Shown here: positions 1-7,850 of the stretch, piece by piece
Position numbering within the stretch: the stretch's first letter is position 1
How the letters are laid out: every line of letters starts with the position of its first letter
NCBI GenBank assembly: GCA_002448555.1
Contig: DJYV01000011.1
Coordinates: 1 to 19,901, forward strand
Direction of reading: 5' to 3'
Source of the DNA: Flavobacteriales bacterium UBA6969
GTDB lineage: Bacteria > Bacteroidota > Bacteroidia > Flavobacteriales_D > Sanyastnellaceae
DNA length: 19,901 bases
Position numbers and translations under genes: made by a program
Notes under the pieces: generated by a model
What the model was told of the DNA's origin: nothing
Seen by the model: only the letters and a program-made list of their open reading frames with translations
Database searches by the model: none

Positions 1-1
1 G

Positions 2-835
2 CAAGTGTACCGCGGCATGCCCATTTGCACCGCCCAGCCCACCGCTGATGAACGCGCCGCAGTCCCCCACCATTTCGTGGACTTTCTCGAGCCCGATGCC
101 CTCTACAGTGCGGGCCAATTCGAATCGGATGCGTTGGCCTGGCTCGAGCAGTGGTTTGCCCATCGCAAGTGCGCCGTTCTCAGCGGTGGCAGCGGGTTGT
201 ACGTGAAGGCCGTCCTCGAAGGACTCGACCCAGTGCCGGCCGACTTGACCATCCGAATCGCTCTCAATGCGCGTTTAGAAGCGGAAGGATTGGAGGTGCT
301 GGTGGATGAATTGAAACGTTTGGATCCGGCACACGCTGCCACCATGGACACGCAGAATCCGCAACGCGTGGTGCGCGCCTTGGAGGTGTGCTTGGCCAGC
401 GGCAAGCCGTTTTCGAGTTTTCATTCGAGCTCAACGGTTCAACGCTCATTTGACACACTCGTCATCGGTTTGAAGCGGGAACGCGCGGAATTGATTGACC
501 GCATTAATCGCCGGGTGGACCTGATGATGGAATCGGGATTGAAAGCAGAGGTGGAAGCCCTACGCCCTCATTGGTCAGCCAATGCGCTGCAAACAGTGGG
601 GTACCGGGAATGGAACGCTTTTTTTTCAGGTGAATGGACAGCGGACCAAGTTGCTGAGGAGATCAAGCTTCGCACGCGGCAATTTGCCAAACGCCAGATG
701 ACCTGGTTTCAGAAAATGGAAGGCGTGCATTGGTTTCATCCCGACCAAACAGAGAACATCGCTGAAGTTTTGCGCGTTGAATGTGCAAACCGAGGGTGGG
801 GACCCGTTCAACTGACCCAAGACCATGGCGAGTAA
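2..835 (+). CDS. miaA: tRNA dimethylallyltransferase MiaA, 5'-truncated by window edge
   Basis: MiaA transfers a dimethylallyl group to the N6 of adenosine 37 in tRNAs that read UNN codons; it is cytoplasmic. The reading frame is open to the window edge and begins with the codons for QVYRG, the end of the family's DSxQVYR motif, so the roughly 40 N-terminal residues with the P-loop lie outside the window. Visible family blocks are GGSGLYVKAVLEGLD (family GGTGLYxxALLxGL), NPQRVVRALEV, VGYREW, and the C-terminal TRQFAKRQMTWFQK, which contributes to tRNA binding. The 278 codons here plus the missing part fit the usual length of about 300-315. The stop codon overlaps the mutS2 start by 11 bp, so the two are probably co-transcribed and translationally coupled. 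The identification is secure; only the 5' end is unseen. Confidence 0.95.
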   Translation, partial: QVYRGMPICTAQPTADERAAVPHHFVDFLEPDALYSAGQFESDALAWLEQWFAHRKCAVLSGGSGLYVKAVLEGLDPVPADLTIRIALNARLEAEGLEVLVDELKRLDPAHAATMDTQNPQRVVRALEVCLASGKPFSSFHSSSTVQRSFDTLVIGLKRERAELIDRINRRVDLMMESGLKAEVEALRPHWSANALQTVGYREWNAFFSGEWTADQVAEEIKLRTRQFAKRQMTWFQKMEGVHWFHPDQTENIAEVLRVECANRGWGPVQLTQDHGE

Positions 836-2984
836 ACCGAAAAACGCACGGCGAACCCAGCGCTCGACTTCCGATGGACGGATGGCGCATTTCGATGACC
901 AAACCGCCAAGGACCTCGAATTTGATGTGGTCAAAACGCTGTTGCTGAACCATTGCCACAACCCCACGACGGTGGATCGTGCAACCCAATTGCATCCCAG
1001 AGTCAATCCCAAATCGTGGCGCAGAGAATTGGAACGAACGAAGGAATTCCTCAACCTGCGGAGCGAAGGGGTGCCCTTTCCAGCCGTTGGTGGAGAGGAA
1101 ATCGCTGCGGACAACGAGCGCCTTGCCGTTCGGGATTCCGTGTTGGATGAAGCAGGTTTCAACCGAATTCGGACCGCCACGGAAACCGTCAACGGGGTCA
1201 TCGAAGCGCTGGAAGGCAAGGCCGATGGTTTTCCCCGGCTGTGCGAACTAATCGACGGGCTCGAACCCAATGAAGAACTCCCGAGGGCCATCGATGGGGT
1301 ATTTGATGCCAAAGGCGAAGTCCGCAGCAACGCTTCACCCAAGCTGATTCAAATCCGGGAAGAGAAGGTTCGCTTGCGCAGAAACCTCAACCGGCAGTTC
1401 CTCAAAGAACTCAAGAAGCACCAGGAGCGCGGATGGCTGGCCGACACCAAAGAAGGGTTTATCAACCAGCGCCGCGTCCTCGCGGTCAGCAGCACCCACA
1501 AGCGCAAAATCGCCGGGACCGCGTTGGGACAGTCGAAGAACGCCTCCATTACCTTCATCGAACCCGCATCGACGGTGTCCATGAACTTCGAAATGGAGAT
1601 GCTCCAAGACGATGAACGCAAGGAAATCCATCGCATCCTGCGTGCATTGACGCAGCAGATTCGGCGCTTCCTGCCCGACCTCCGCTCGTACCATCGGCTG
1701 CTGGTCGAATTGGATTGGGCCCGTGCCAAGGCGCAGTTGGCTCGTGAAATGGACGCCGACCTGCCCGGCATTCGCACGAACGAAAACTTTCACCTCATCC
1801 AGGCTTACCACCCGCTGCTCGCCATGCAAAATGCAGCCAGCGGGACGCACACCGAGCCGCAGACGCTGCAGCTGCAGCGAAAGGAACGCATGCTGGTTAT
1901 TTCCGGTCCCAACGCCGGCGGGAAATCCATCACGCTCAAGACGGTAGGCTTGCTTCAAGTGATGCTGCAAAGCGGGTTGCTCATCCCCGCCCACCCCAAC
2001 AGCGAGATGGGCTGTTTCCGGTCCATTCTCACGGATATTGGAGACAACCAAAGCATTGAAAACCAGCTTAGTACGTACAGTTACCGCCTAAACCGCATGA
2101 AGGGGTTTTTGGATGTAGCCGATCGGTCTTCCCTCCTGTTACTCGATGAATTTGGCACGGGTTCGGACCCGGAGTTGGGAGGTGCCCTGGCGGAGGTGTT
2201 TTTTGAAGAGCTGTACGAACGCGGGGTCTTCGCTGTCATCACCACCCACTATGCCAACATCAAGACCCGCGCCGCCCAATTGCCCGAAGCAATCAACGGT
2301 TCGATGCGGTTCGATCAAGATTCCCTGCAACCGTTATTCAAGCTCGACATCGGTCCTCCCGGCAGTTCATTCACCTTCGAGGTGGCGCACATCAATGGCA
2401 TCAACAACGACCTCATCAAACGCGCCAAAGGGAAGTTGGATCACCGCAAGGTCAAGTTGGACGAATTGATTTCAGAGCTGCAGAAAGAGAAAAACACCCT
2501 GGCCAAAGTGACCGACCGGCACCTCAAAAAGGAGCTCGAACTCGAGCAACTGAAGGTGACCATGAACCGCCGCGAACAGCACATCAACGACCGGGCCGAA
2601 GCCCAACAAGCACTCGCCGAGGACAACAACGATGCATTCCATCGCGGGCGCAAACTGCAGCAGTTCATCGACAAGTTTGACCCGGGCAGCCGGAACAAAG
2701 CGCTCCTTCAGGACGTCGAAAAATACCTCGCCGTCGAGAAGACGAAGCGCCTCGAAAATCAGGCGGCGAAGCAAGCGAAGAAACGTGCGCAGTCCGCCAA
2801 GGCTTCCAAACGTCGGCCGAAGCATTTTGTCGAACGCATCCAGGTGGGATCAACCGTTCGGTTGCGCAACGGCGGGAAGGAACGCGGCGAGGTCATCGCC
2901 ATGCACAAGAACGCGGCCACCGTTTTGTTCGGGGCATTCAAAAGCAAAATCGAGCTCGAAAAACTTTCGTGGGTCGCGAATTAG
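825..2984 (+). CDS. mutS2: MutS2-family ATPase lacking the Smr nuclease domain
   Basis: This 719-residue protein belongs to the MutS2 branch of the MutS ATPases, which acts outside classical mismatch repair: it suppresses homologous recombination in some bacteria and senses collided ribosomes in others. The N-terminal part (about 20-330) is the helical core/clamp region, with no mismatch-recognition domain. The ATPase follows: Walker A GPNAGGKS at 361-368, Walker B LLLLDEFGTGSDP with D441-E442, then TTHY in the switch region. A charged coiled coil (about 540-660) leads to a small beta-rich segment (VGSTVRLRNGGKERGEVIAMH). Typical MutS2 proteins are about 780 residues and end in an LDxR motif plus an Smr endonuclease domain; both are absent, and the gene stops just after the beta segment. 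From memory this shorter form is common in Bacteroidota. It overlaps miaA by 11 bp. Confidence 0.92.
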   Translation: MASKPKNARRTQRSTSDGRMAHFDDQTAKDLEFDVVKTLLLNHCHNPTTVDRATQLHPRVNPKSWRRELERTKEFLNLRSEGVPFPAVGGEEIAADNERLAVRDSVLDEAGFNRIRTATETVNGVIEALEGKADGFPRLCELIDGLEPNEELPRAIDGVFDAKGEVRSNASPKLIQIREEKVRLRRNLNRQFLKELKKHQERGWLADTKEGFINQRRVLAVSSTHKRKIAGTALGQSKNASITFIEPASTVSMNFEMEMLQDDERKEIHRILRALTQQIRRFLPDLRSYHRLLVELDWARAKAQLAREMDADLPGIRTNENFHLIQAYHPLLAMQNAASGTHTEPQTLQLQRKERMLVISGPNAGGKSITLKTVGLLQVMLQSGLLIPAHPNSEMGCFRSILTDIGDNQSIENQLSTYSYRLNRMKGFLDVADRSSLLLLDEFGTGSDPELGGALAEVFFEELYERGVFAVITTHYANIKTRAAQLPEAINGSMRFDQDSLQPLFKLDIGPPGSSFTFEVAHINGINNDLIKRAKGKLDHRKVKLDELISELQKEKNTLAKVTDRHLKKELELEQLKVTMNRREQHINDRAEAQQALAEDNNDAFHRGRKLQQFIDKFDPGSRNKALLQDVEKYLAVEKTKRLENQAAKQAKKRAQSAKASKRRPKHFVERIQVGSTVRLRNGGKERGEVIAMHKNAATVLFGAFKSKIELEKLSWVAN

Positions 2985-2990
2985 CGCTCT

Positions 2991-4688
2991 TTATTCGATG
3001 ACGAGCTTGCGCGTGGCCGTCGCTCCACCAGCGGTCTCCACCGTGACGTAGTAAAGGCCCTGCGCCCACCCGCTCACATCGGCTGCGGGGATGGCCATCT
3101 GCTGGACATCAAACTGGGCAACCGGGCGCCCAAGGGCGTCGTAAAAGCGCAGTTCAGCGGCCCGCACCTCACCGGACCAGTCCACGTACACGCGGTCCTG
3201 TGCCGGGTTCGGTCGAATGGACCATTCGTTTTCAATCAACCATTCCTCCTCCACTTCGACCACGCCGCAAATGGTTTGTTCGGCACACGGCACTTCCAAA
3301 TCGGTCACATAGCTACCGTCCAACACTTCTTGGCCCGTTCCAAGTGGATCGAGGAAATTGTAAAGCTTCTCTTCATCCGAAATGGGATTGTTGCCGTCCC
3401 AGTGGTAGCTCATCTTCCCATAGTAATCCGGAGCGTTCGGTGAATCGCAAAACGACGCACCGCCCGTCAACGTACCCACAATGTGCTGGTTCTGATTGTA
3501 CAGCGGTGACCCCGACGAACCGCCTTCGGTCACGCCGTGGTTGGTTACGGTTTCCTGCCAGTATACCCGCCAATGCGCCCCGGGATGGTAGGCGCTGCTG
3601 TTCGCGGCAGTGGTCGTGAAGGTGGAGATCTTCTTCCGATCGCCGGAAGGGTGGTGGATGCCGACGCCACTTGTCGGATTGGAACCACTGACATCCCAGC
3701 CGGCGTAAAACGGCGTCCAGCTGTCAAAAACCGGATCCTCTACTTCCAGCAGGAGAAAATCCGAGCCGTTGATGTTGTTTCCAAACATATCGTCAGAGCT
3801 GGTGAGGTAAAGGACGCCCGTTCGAACGTGCGAATTGAAACTGGACGAGCCCTCGCATTCGAAGTATTCGTAGTTGTAACGAACCTTGAGCAAGGACCAG
3901 CCGTTTTCGTCCACCTCGTCTGCGCAGTGAAACGAGCTCAGCAACAGTTGCTTGCAATCCTGGGCCGTGTTGTTCACCATCGCGCCTGAGCACAGGAAAA
4001 TGCCTCCGTCCTGGGACACCCGCAGCCGCACCACGGCATCCCGCTGGCACTGCCAATCATCGCCCTCCGGGCACATGACATCGACTTGGCAAGGATCTGA
4101 ACCTCGGTTGTTTTCCGCAAGCAAATCGTATTCGCCATCAAGCCACAAAAAGCGGAAGAAGTAGCCGACTGCATTCACATGCAGCCCGGGCGCGCCAACC
4201 ACATCGGCGGGTTGCACGTACCGCATCACCAATTCTTCACCCGGAACCTCACCACTCACCCACCGTCCGTGGTCGTTGTTTTCAGTGTAATCAATCGGGC
4301 CTTCTACAAACGGGCTGCTGAAGCGACCCGCCTCCGATTGGAACGTCAACGAGGAACCCATGGGAAGGTGGAATGCATCGAAATACACACACAAGGCCGG
4401 GGCGTCCTCCACACGAATGCGCAAGGTCCACACCGTTCCGTCTTCCGTCACGGCCGTATCGGCCTCTTCGAAAAAGTCAAACGAGGCATCGAGGATTTCC
4501 CCTTGCATCGTTTTGCCGGTGTGCTCTTCGTGCCAGTAGGCGCGGTTCCACAGATGCTGAACGTTGGGTGCATCGACTTCAACAACGGGGATGGTCTTGT
4601 CCCCTTGTGCTTGTGACGTCTGTGCCTGCAGGGCGACGGCACAGGTCAGCCCCCATCCCACCAAGGCGATGGCTTGGAATAATTTCAT
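2991..4688 (-). CDS. Secreted trypsin-fold serine protease with T9SS type A sorting domain
   Basis: This 565-residue exported protease probably degrades proteins outside the cell. Residues 1-22 are a signal peptide (K then a long hydrophobic run, cleavage near LQA/Q). A propeptide-like region runs to about 190. The chymotrypsin-fold domain carries the full triad: His254 in SSFHCAD, Asp310 in NGSDFLLLEV and Ser392 in EGGSSGSPLYN. Paired cysteines and the GSSGSP form resemble lysyl endopeptidases, but the S1 specificity residue cannot be assigned by eye. Residues from about 489 (WSIRPNPAQDRVYV...) to the end match the T9SS type A C-terminal sorting domain, finishing TRKLVIE, so the protein should cross the outer membrane by T9SS and have this domain removed. 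The track-style start at 4691 is a TTG immediately before the ATG at 4688, which I prefer. It is a single gene, convergent with mutS2 with a gap of only 6 bp. Confidence 0.9.
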   Translation of the reverse strand: MKLFQAIALVGWGLTCAVALQAQTSQAQGDKTIPVVEVDAPNVQHLWNRAYWHEEHTGKTMQGEILDASFDFFEEADTAVTEDGTVWTLRIRVEDAPALCVYFDAFHLPMGSSLTFQSEAGRFSSPFVEGPIDYTENNDHGRWVSGEVPGEELVMRYVQPADVVGAPGLHVNAVGYFFRFLWLDGEYDLLAENNRGSDPCQVDVMCPEGDDWQCQRDAVVRLRVSQDGGIFLCSGAMVNNTAQDCKQLLLSSFHCADEVDENGWSLLKVRYNYEYFECEGSSSFNSHVRTGVLYLTSSDDMFGNNINGSDFLLLEVEDPVFDSWTPFYAGWDVSGSNPTSGVGIHHPSGDRKKISTFTTTAANSSAYHPGAHWRVYWQETVTNHGVTEGGSSGSPLYNQNQHIVGTLTGGASFCDSPNAPDYYGKMSYHWDGNNPISDEEKLYNFLDPLGTGQEVLDGSYVTDLEVPCAEQTICGVVEVEEEWLIENEWSIRPNPAQDRVYVDWSGEVRAAELRFYDALGRPVAQFDVQQMAIPAADVSGWAQGLYYVTVETAGGATATRKLVIE

Positions 4689-4713
4689 CAATCAGGTTCT
4701 TCAAGTTCTCTGC

Positions 4714-4721
4714 CAAATTTA
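4714..4721 (-). promoter_or_regulatory. Promoter -7 element of the secreted protease gene
   Basis: On the minus strand this reads TAAATTTG, an exact match to the Bacteroidota -7 consensus TAnnTTTG. It sits 25 nt before the preferred ATG at 4688, which would leave a leader of roughly 20 nt. No clear TTG -33 element is seen at the usual 17-23 nt spacing, so only the -7 part is supported. Confidence 0.4.
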
Positions 4722-4816
4722 CGTCGATTGTCCTTAATCGGTTGGGGAAAATTGGGGAGTGTCGGGGCGCATCTCACATGAAGAATCGGTACCTTCAGGC
4801 CTGATTGAAAAACGAC

Positions 4817-6421
4817 ATGGGAAAGCAGTTTGCATTGGGAATGATCCTGAGCTGGATTGTGGCCGCTCCGGCGTGGTCACAGCAGTCCGATTTTGAAGAA
4901 CAAGGCCAGAAATTTAATACCCTCCTCTACTACATGGACCAGCTCTATGTGGAAGACACAGACATGGAATCGCTGGTAGAAACCGCCATCGTCAACATGC
5001 TGGAAGAAATGGACCCGCATTCGGTCTACATCCCCGCGGAAGAACTCCAGGCCGCCGACGAGCCCTTGAATGGGAATTTCGAAGGGGTTGGCATTCAGTT
5101 CAACATATTCCGGGATACCATCATGGTCGTTTCGCCCATCTCAGGCGGACCCTCTGAAAAACTCGGAATCATGGCGGGCGACCGCATTGTCACGGTTGAC
5201 GGTGAGGTCGTTGCCGGAACCGGTGTGACCAACAAGGACGTGCAGCGATTGCTTAAAGGACCAAAGGGAACGCTGGTCACCGTCGGGATCAAGCGCGGAA
5301 ACGACCCCGAACTCTTGACGTTCGAAATCATCCGAGACAAAATCCCCATCTACTCGGTGGACGCTTCCTTCATGGTGGCACCGGGCATTGGCTACGTCAA
5401 AGTGAACCGGTTTTCCAAGTCCACGATGAGCGAGCTCTACAAAGCCTTCGCCAAGCTGAAGCAGGCAGGCATGGAGGACCTCATCTTGGACTTACAAGGA
5501 AACGGCGGCGGCATGTTGCGCACCGCCATTCAGATGGCCGACGAATTCTTGTCGGAGCAAAAACTCATTGTCTACACCGAAGGCCGCTCGTTCCCGAGGG
5601 ATGACACGTATGCCCGCATCCCAGGACGGTTCGAACAAGGCCGCCTCGTCGTGCTGATTGACCAAGGCAGTGCATCCGCTTCGGAAATCGTGTCCGGTGC
5701 CGTACAAGACTGGGATCGGGGATTAATCGTAGGCCGCCGAAGTTTTGGTAAGGGCCTCGTGCAACGCCCCGTCAACCTGCCCGACGGCAGCGCGGTGCGC
5801 CTGACCGTACAGAAATACTACACCCCCGCAGGTCGCTGCATTCAAAAACCTTACGACGAAGGAGTGGATGCATACCGCATGGAAAAGTTTGACCGGTACG
5901 AAACCGGTGAAATGATGAGCTTGGATAGCCTCGATTTGCCCGACAGCCTGAAATACGAGACCCGATTGCGCGGTCGGACGGTGTATGGCGGAGGCGGCAT
6001 CCTGCCGGATATTTTCGTTCCCCTCGACACCACCAACAACTCGGCCTACTTCAGTTCCATCTTGCGCAAGGGCCTCGATAATCGTTACGCCCTCACATAC
6101 GTCGATAGTTTGCGGGCTGAATTGGAATCGGCCTATCCAACGGAAGACACCTTCCTTGAGGCCTTCGAAGTGACCGACGCAATGCTCGAAGACTTCGAGG
6201 CATTTGCCTCCGCTGAAGGGGTCGAATTCAACGAAGAAGACTGGTCCAAATCCGGTGACGCCATCGCCTTGCGGTTAAAAGCAATGATGGGGCGAAATCT
6301 GCTCGAACAAAGCACCTTCTATCGTGTGATTTCCGGCCTCAACGAATCGCTGGAGCGGGCGATCGAAATTCTGCAAGACGGCACCTTCGAGAAGGCCAAC
6401 CTTGCGCACGATACCTTTTGA
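4817..6421 (+). CDS. S41-family C-terminal processing protease (CtpA/Prc type)
   Basis: This envelope serine protease recognises C-termini of substrates through a PDZ domain and cuts with a Ser-Lys dyad; in other bacteria the family processes or degrades periplasmic and peptidoglycan-associated proteins. Residues 1-21 form a signal peptide (hydrophobic core then APAWSQQ). A PDZ domain spans about 85-162 with GVGIQFN and MAGDRIVTVDG. The catalytic core has Ser287 in GSASASE and Lys312 in RRSFGKG, the 25-residue spacing known for Prc and D1 protease. A C-terminal extension of about 165 residues contains GGGGILPDIFVP, typical of Bacteroidota CtpA homologues. Two starts are possible: TTG at 4805, directly after an in-frame stop, or ATG at 4817. 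I chose the ATG; the difference is four residues. It heads a probable three-gene unit with the DUF1573 and DUF3108 genes. Confidence 0.93.
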   Translation: MGKQFALGMILSWIVAAPAWSQQSDFEEQGQKFNTLLYYMDQLYVEDTDMESLVETAIVNMLEEMDPHSVYIPAEELQAADEPLNGNFEGVGIQFNIFRDTIMVVSPISGGPSEKLGIMAGDRIVTVDGEVVAGTGVTNKDVQRLLKGPKGTLVTVGIKRGNDPELLTFEIIRDKIPIYSVDASFMVAPGIGYVKVNRFSKSTMSELYKAFAKLKQAGMEDLILDLQGNGGGMLRTAIQMADEFLSEQKLIVYTEGRSFPRDDTYARIPGRFEQGRLVVLIDQGSASASEIVSGAVQDWDRGLIVGRRSFGKGLVQRPVNLPDGSAVRLTVQKYYTPAGRCIQKPYDEGVDAYRMEKFDRYETGEMMSLDSLDLPDSLKYETRLRGRTVYGGGGILPDIFVPLDTTNNSAYFSSILRKGLDNRYALTYVDSLRAELESAYPTEDTFLEAFEVTDAMLEDFEAFASAEGVEFNEEDWSKSGDAIALRLKAMMGRNLLEQSTFYRVISGLNESLERAIEILQDGTFEKANLAHDTF

Positions 6422-6444
6422 ATTGTAATTTTGACTTGAAAATC

Positions 6445-6975
6445 ATGACCATGAAATTGAACTGGAAATTTTTGTTTGTTCCTGCCTTGGCCATCTTGGC
6501 CATTGGATGTGCAGGAGAAGAAAGCAGCGAAACCGCCATCTCGCGCCCAGCTGCTGAGCAAGACTCACGTGAGCTCCCTGTTAATACCAGTCCTGGTACG
6601 GATGGGAACTACGACCCCGCACGCGCAGGTGCTACGCCGCCCACTGGACCAACGACCACCATCGCATTCAATGAATACGAATTCGACTTTGGCACCTTGA
6701 CCCAGGGCGATGCCGTGACCCATATGTTCGAATTCACGAATTCGGGTGATGAGCCGCTCATCATTGACAATTGCAAAGGCTCGTGCGGCTGCACAGTACC
6801 AAAGTGCCCGAAGGAGCCCATTCAGCCCGGCGAGAAGGGCCAGATTGAAGTGAAATTCAACTCCAAAGGCAAGAAAAATCAACAGACCAAAAAGGTCACC
6901 ATCAATGCTAATACCGATCCGGCTCAGACGTTCTTGACCATCAAAGCGTTTGTCGAATTTGAGCCAGGCGCTTAA
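6445..6975 (+). CDS. DUF1573 (HYDIN/ASH-like) lipoprotein
   Basis: This 176-residue protein is a predicted lipoprotein. A short basic N-terminus and hydrophobic stretch end at Cys22 in LAIGC, an acceptable lipobox. Residues about 23-72 are a Ser/Thr/Pro-rich linker. From about 74 the DUF1573 Ig-like fold begins: YEFDFGTLTQGDAV, FEFTNSGDEPLII, then SCGCTVPKCP and PGEKGQIEVKFNSKGK, all typical family blocks including the CGCT motif. The molecular role of DUF1573 is unknown; it is very common in Bacteroidota envelopes. An open extension reaches a TTG at 6418 overlapping the ctp stop, but the ATG at 6445 (or the one two codons on, at 6451) gives a proper lipoprotein signal. Its stop overlaps the next gene's ATG by 1 bp (TAATG), indicating coupling. 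Confidence 0.85.
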   Translation: MTMKLNWKFLFVPALAILAIGCAGEESSETAISRPAAEQDSRELPVNTSPGTDGNYDPARAGATPPTGPTTTIAFNEYEFDFGTLTQGDAVTHMFEFTNSGDEPLIIDNCKGSCGCTVPKCPKEPIQPGEKGQIEVKFNSKGKKNQQTKKVTINANTDPAQTFLTIKAFVEFEPGA

Positions 6976-7850
6976 TGGTTGCTCGGATTTCCGATTTCTT
7001 CAAAACCCTGCCTCGGAGCAGGGTTTTTTTGTTGCCGATGGCCTGTTGGCTGTGGTCGCCCGCATCTGCGCAATCGTTCACTACACAACCCACCGACGGG
7101 GAGCGATTGGATTACACCGTAACCTATGAATGGGGGCCCTTTTATTTGGAGGTCGGGAATGTAAGTTTCACTACAGCCTCCATGGCGTACAGCGGAAATC
7201 AACTCTGGAGTTTTGAAGGCTGGGGTGCCTCCCGCAAACACTGGAATTGGTTCTATCCCGTCAACAGCATTTACGCCAGTGTGGCGGATGCATCCTTAGC
7301 TTCCATCAACTTCCAACGGCGAGGTCGAGAAGGCAGCCACGCCTACGACCGTTGGTACTTTTTGAAAAACCCAGAGGAAGTCAGGTGGATCAGCGCTGAC
7401 CCTGAACTCAAGAGCGGAACGCTCGCCGCTGAGTCGGAAGCCCCGCTGCACGATGTGATGACCGCCGTGCACCATTGCCGGCATTTGCCGTGGGAAGACT
7501 ACCATCCGGGAGACACGGTAGCGTTGAACCTCATCTTGGACGGGGAATTGCACAGCACACGCCTTGGCTTCAAGGGGACCATCCGGCATGAGGACCCGCG
7601 AACGAAAACCGAAACAACCTGTTGGGAATTTTCCCCCACACTGATTGACGGCACGGTGTTCAAAGCAGGGGATCAAATGCGGGTCGTCGTCACAGCTGAC
7701 GAACAGCGTTTGCCCATTTTTGTGGAAACTGAATTGGTTGTTGGCCACGCACGGATTTACCTGACCAACGTCGATGTACTTGGGACTGACGAATTAAGCG
7801 CCTTTCGCGCAGCATCAAAGCGTCAACGCGACGCTTTCAATCAAGACTGA
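6975..7850 (+). CDS. DUF3108-domain exported protein
   Basis: This 291-residue protein has an N-terminal signal peptide (basic residues K10, R14, R16, hydrophobic VFLLPMACWLW, cleavage near SASA/QS around residue 33). The mature part has the DUF3108 pattern: GERLDYTVTYEWGPF at the start, a long central beta-rich region and a late ADEQRLPIFVETELVVG segment, the family's conserved end strand pair. The function of the family is not established; it is predicted to be periplasmic. The ATG overlaps the DUF1573 stop by 1 bp, giving translational coupling. Oddly, a strong intrinsic-terminator hairpin lies within codons 10-19. A shorter start at ATG 7038 would avoid it but leaves a poor signal peptide, so I keep 6975. 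The 3' end overlaps the convergent regulator gene by 10 bp. Confidence 0.82.
   Translation: MVARISDFFKTLPRSRVFLLPMACWLWSPASAQSFTTQPTDGERLDYTVTYEWGPFYLEVGNVSFTTASMAYSGNQLWSFEGWGASRKHWNWFYPVNSIYASVADASLASINFQRRGREGSHAYDRWYFLKNPEEVRWISADPELKSGTLAAESEAPLHDVMTAVHHCRHLPWEDYHPGDTVALNLILDGELHSTRLGFKGTIRHEDPRTKTETTCWEFSPTLIDGTVFKAGDQMRVVVTADEQRLPIFVETELVVGHARIYLTNVDVLGTDELSAFRAASKRQRDAFNQD
7002..7030 (+). terminator. Intrinsic terminator-like hairpin inside the DUF3108 coding start
   Basis: Left arm AAAACCCTGC (7002-7011), a 6-nt loop CTCGGA and right arm GCAGGGTTTT (7018-7027) form a perfect stem, and the T tract runs from 7024 to 7030. This is a textbook Rho-independent terminator shape for transcripts coming from ctp and DUF1573. 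It begins 27 nt after the DUF3108 ATG, inside its signal-peptide codons, so it would attenuate or end transcription before most of that gene. Confidence 0.65.
7817..7837. terminator. Hairpin between convergent DUF3108 and Crp-like genes
   Basis: AAAGCGTC and GACGCTTT form a perfect 8-bp stem around a 5-nt loop, located in the last codons of the DUF3108 gene and just past the stop of the opposite-strand regulator. The T tract after either arm is only three long, so it is a weak candidate for a bidirectional terminator rather than a certain one. Confidence 0.35.

Noticed and set aside
626..1342. Minus-strand 238-codon frame opposite miaA and mutS2
   Set aside because: Ser/Arg/Leu-rich antisense shadow spanning two genes with clear family matches.
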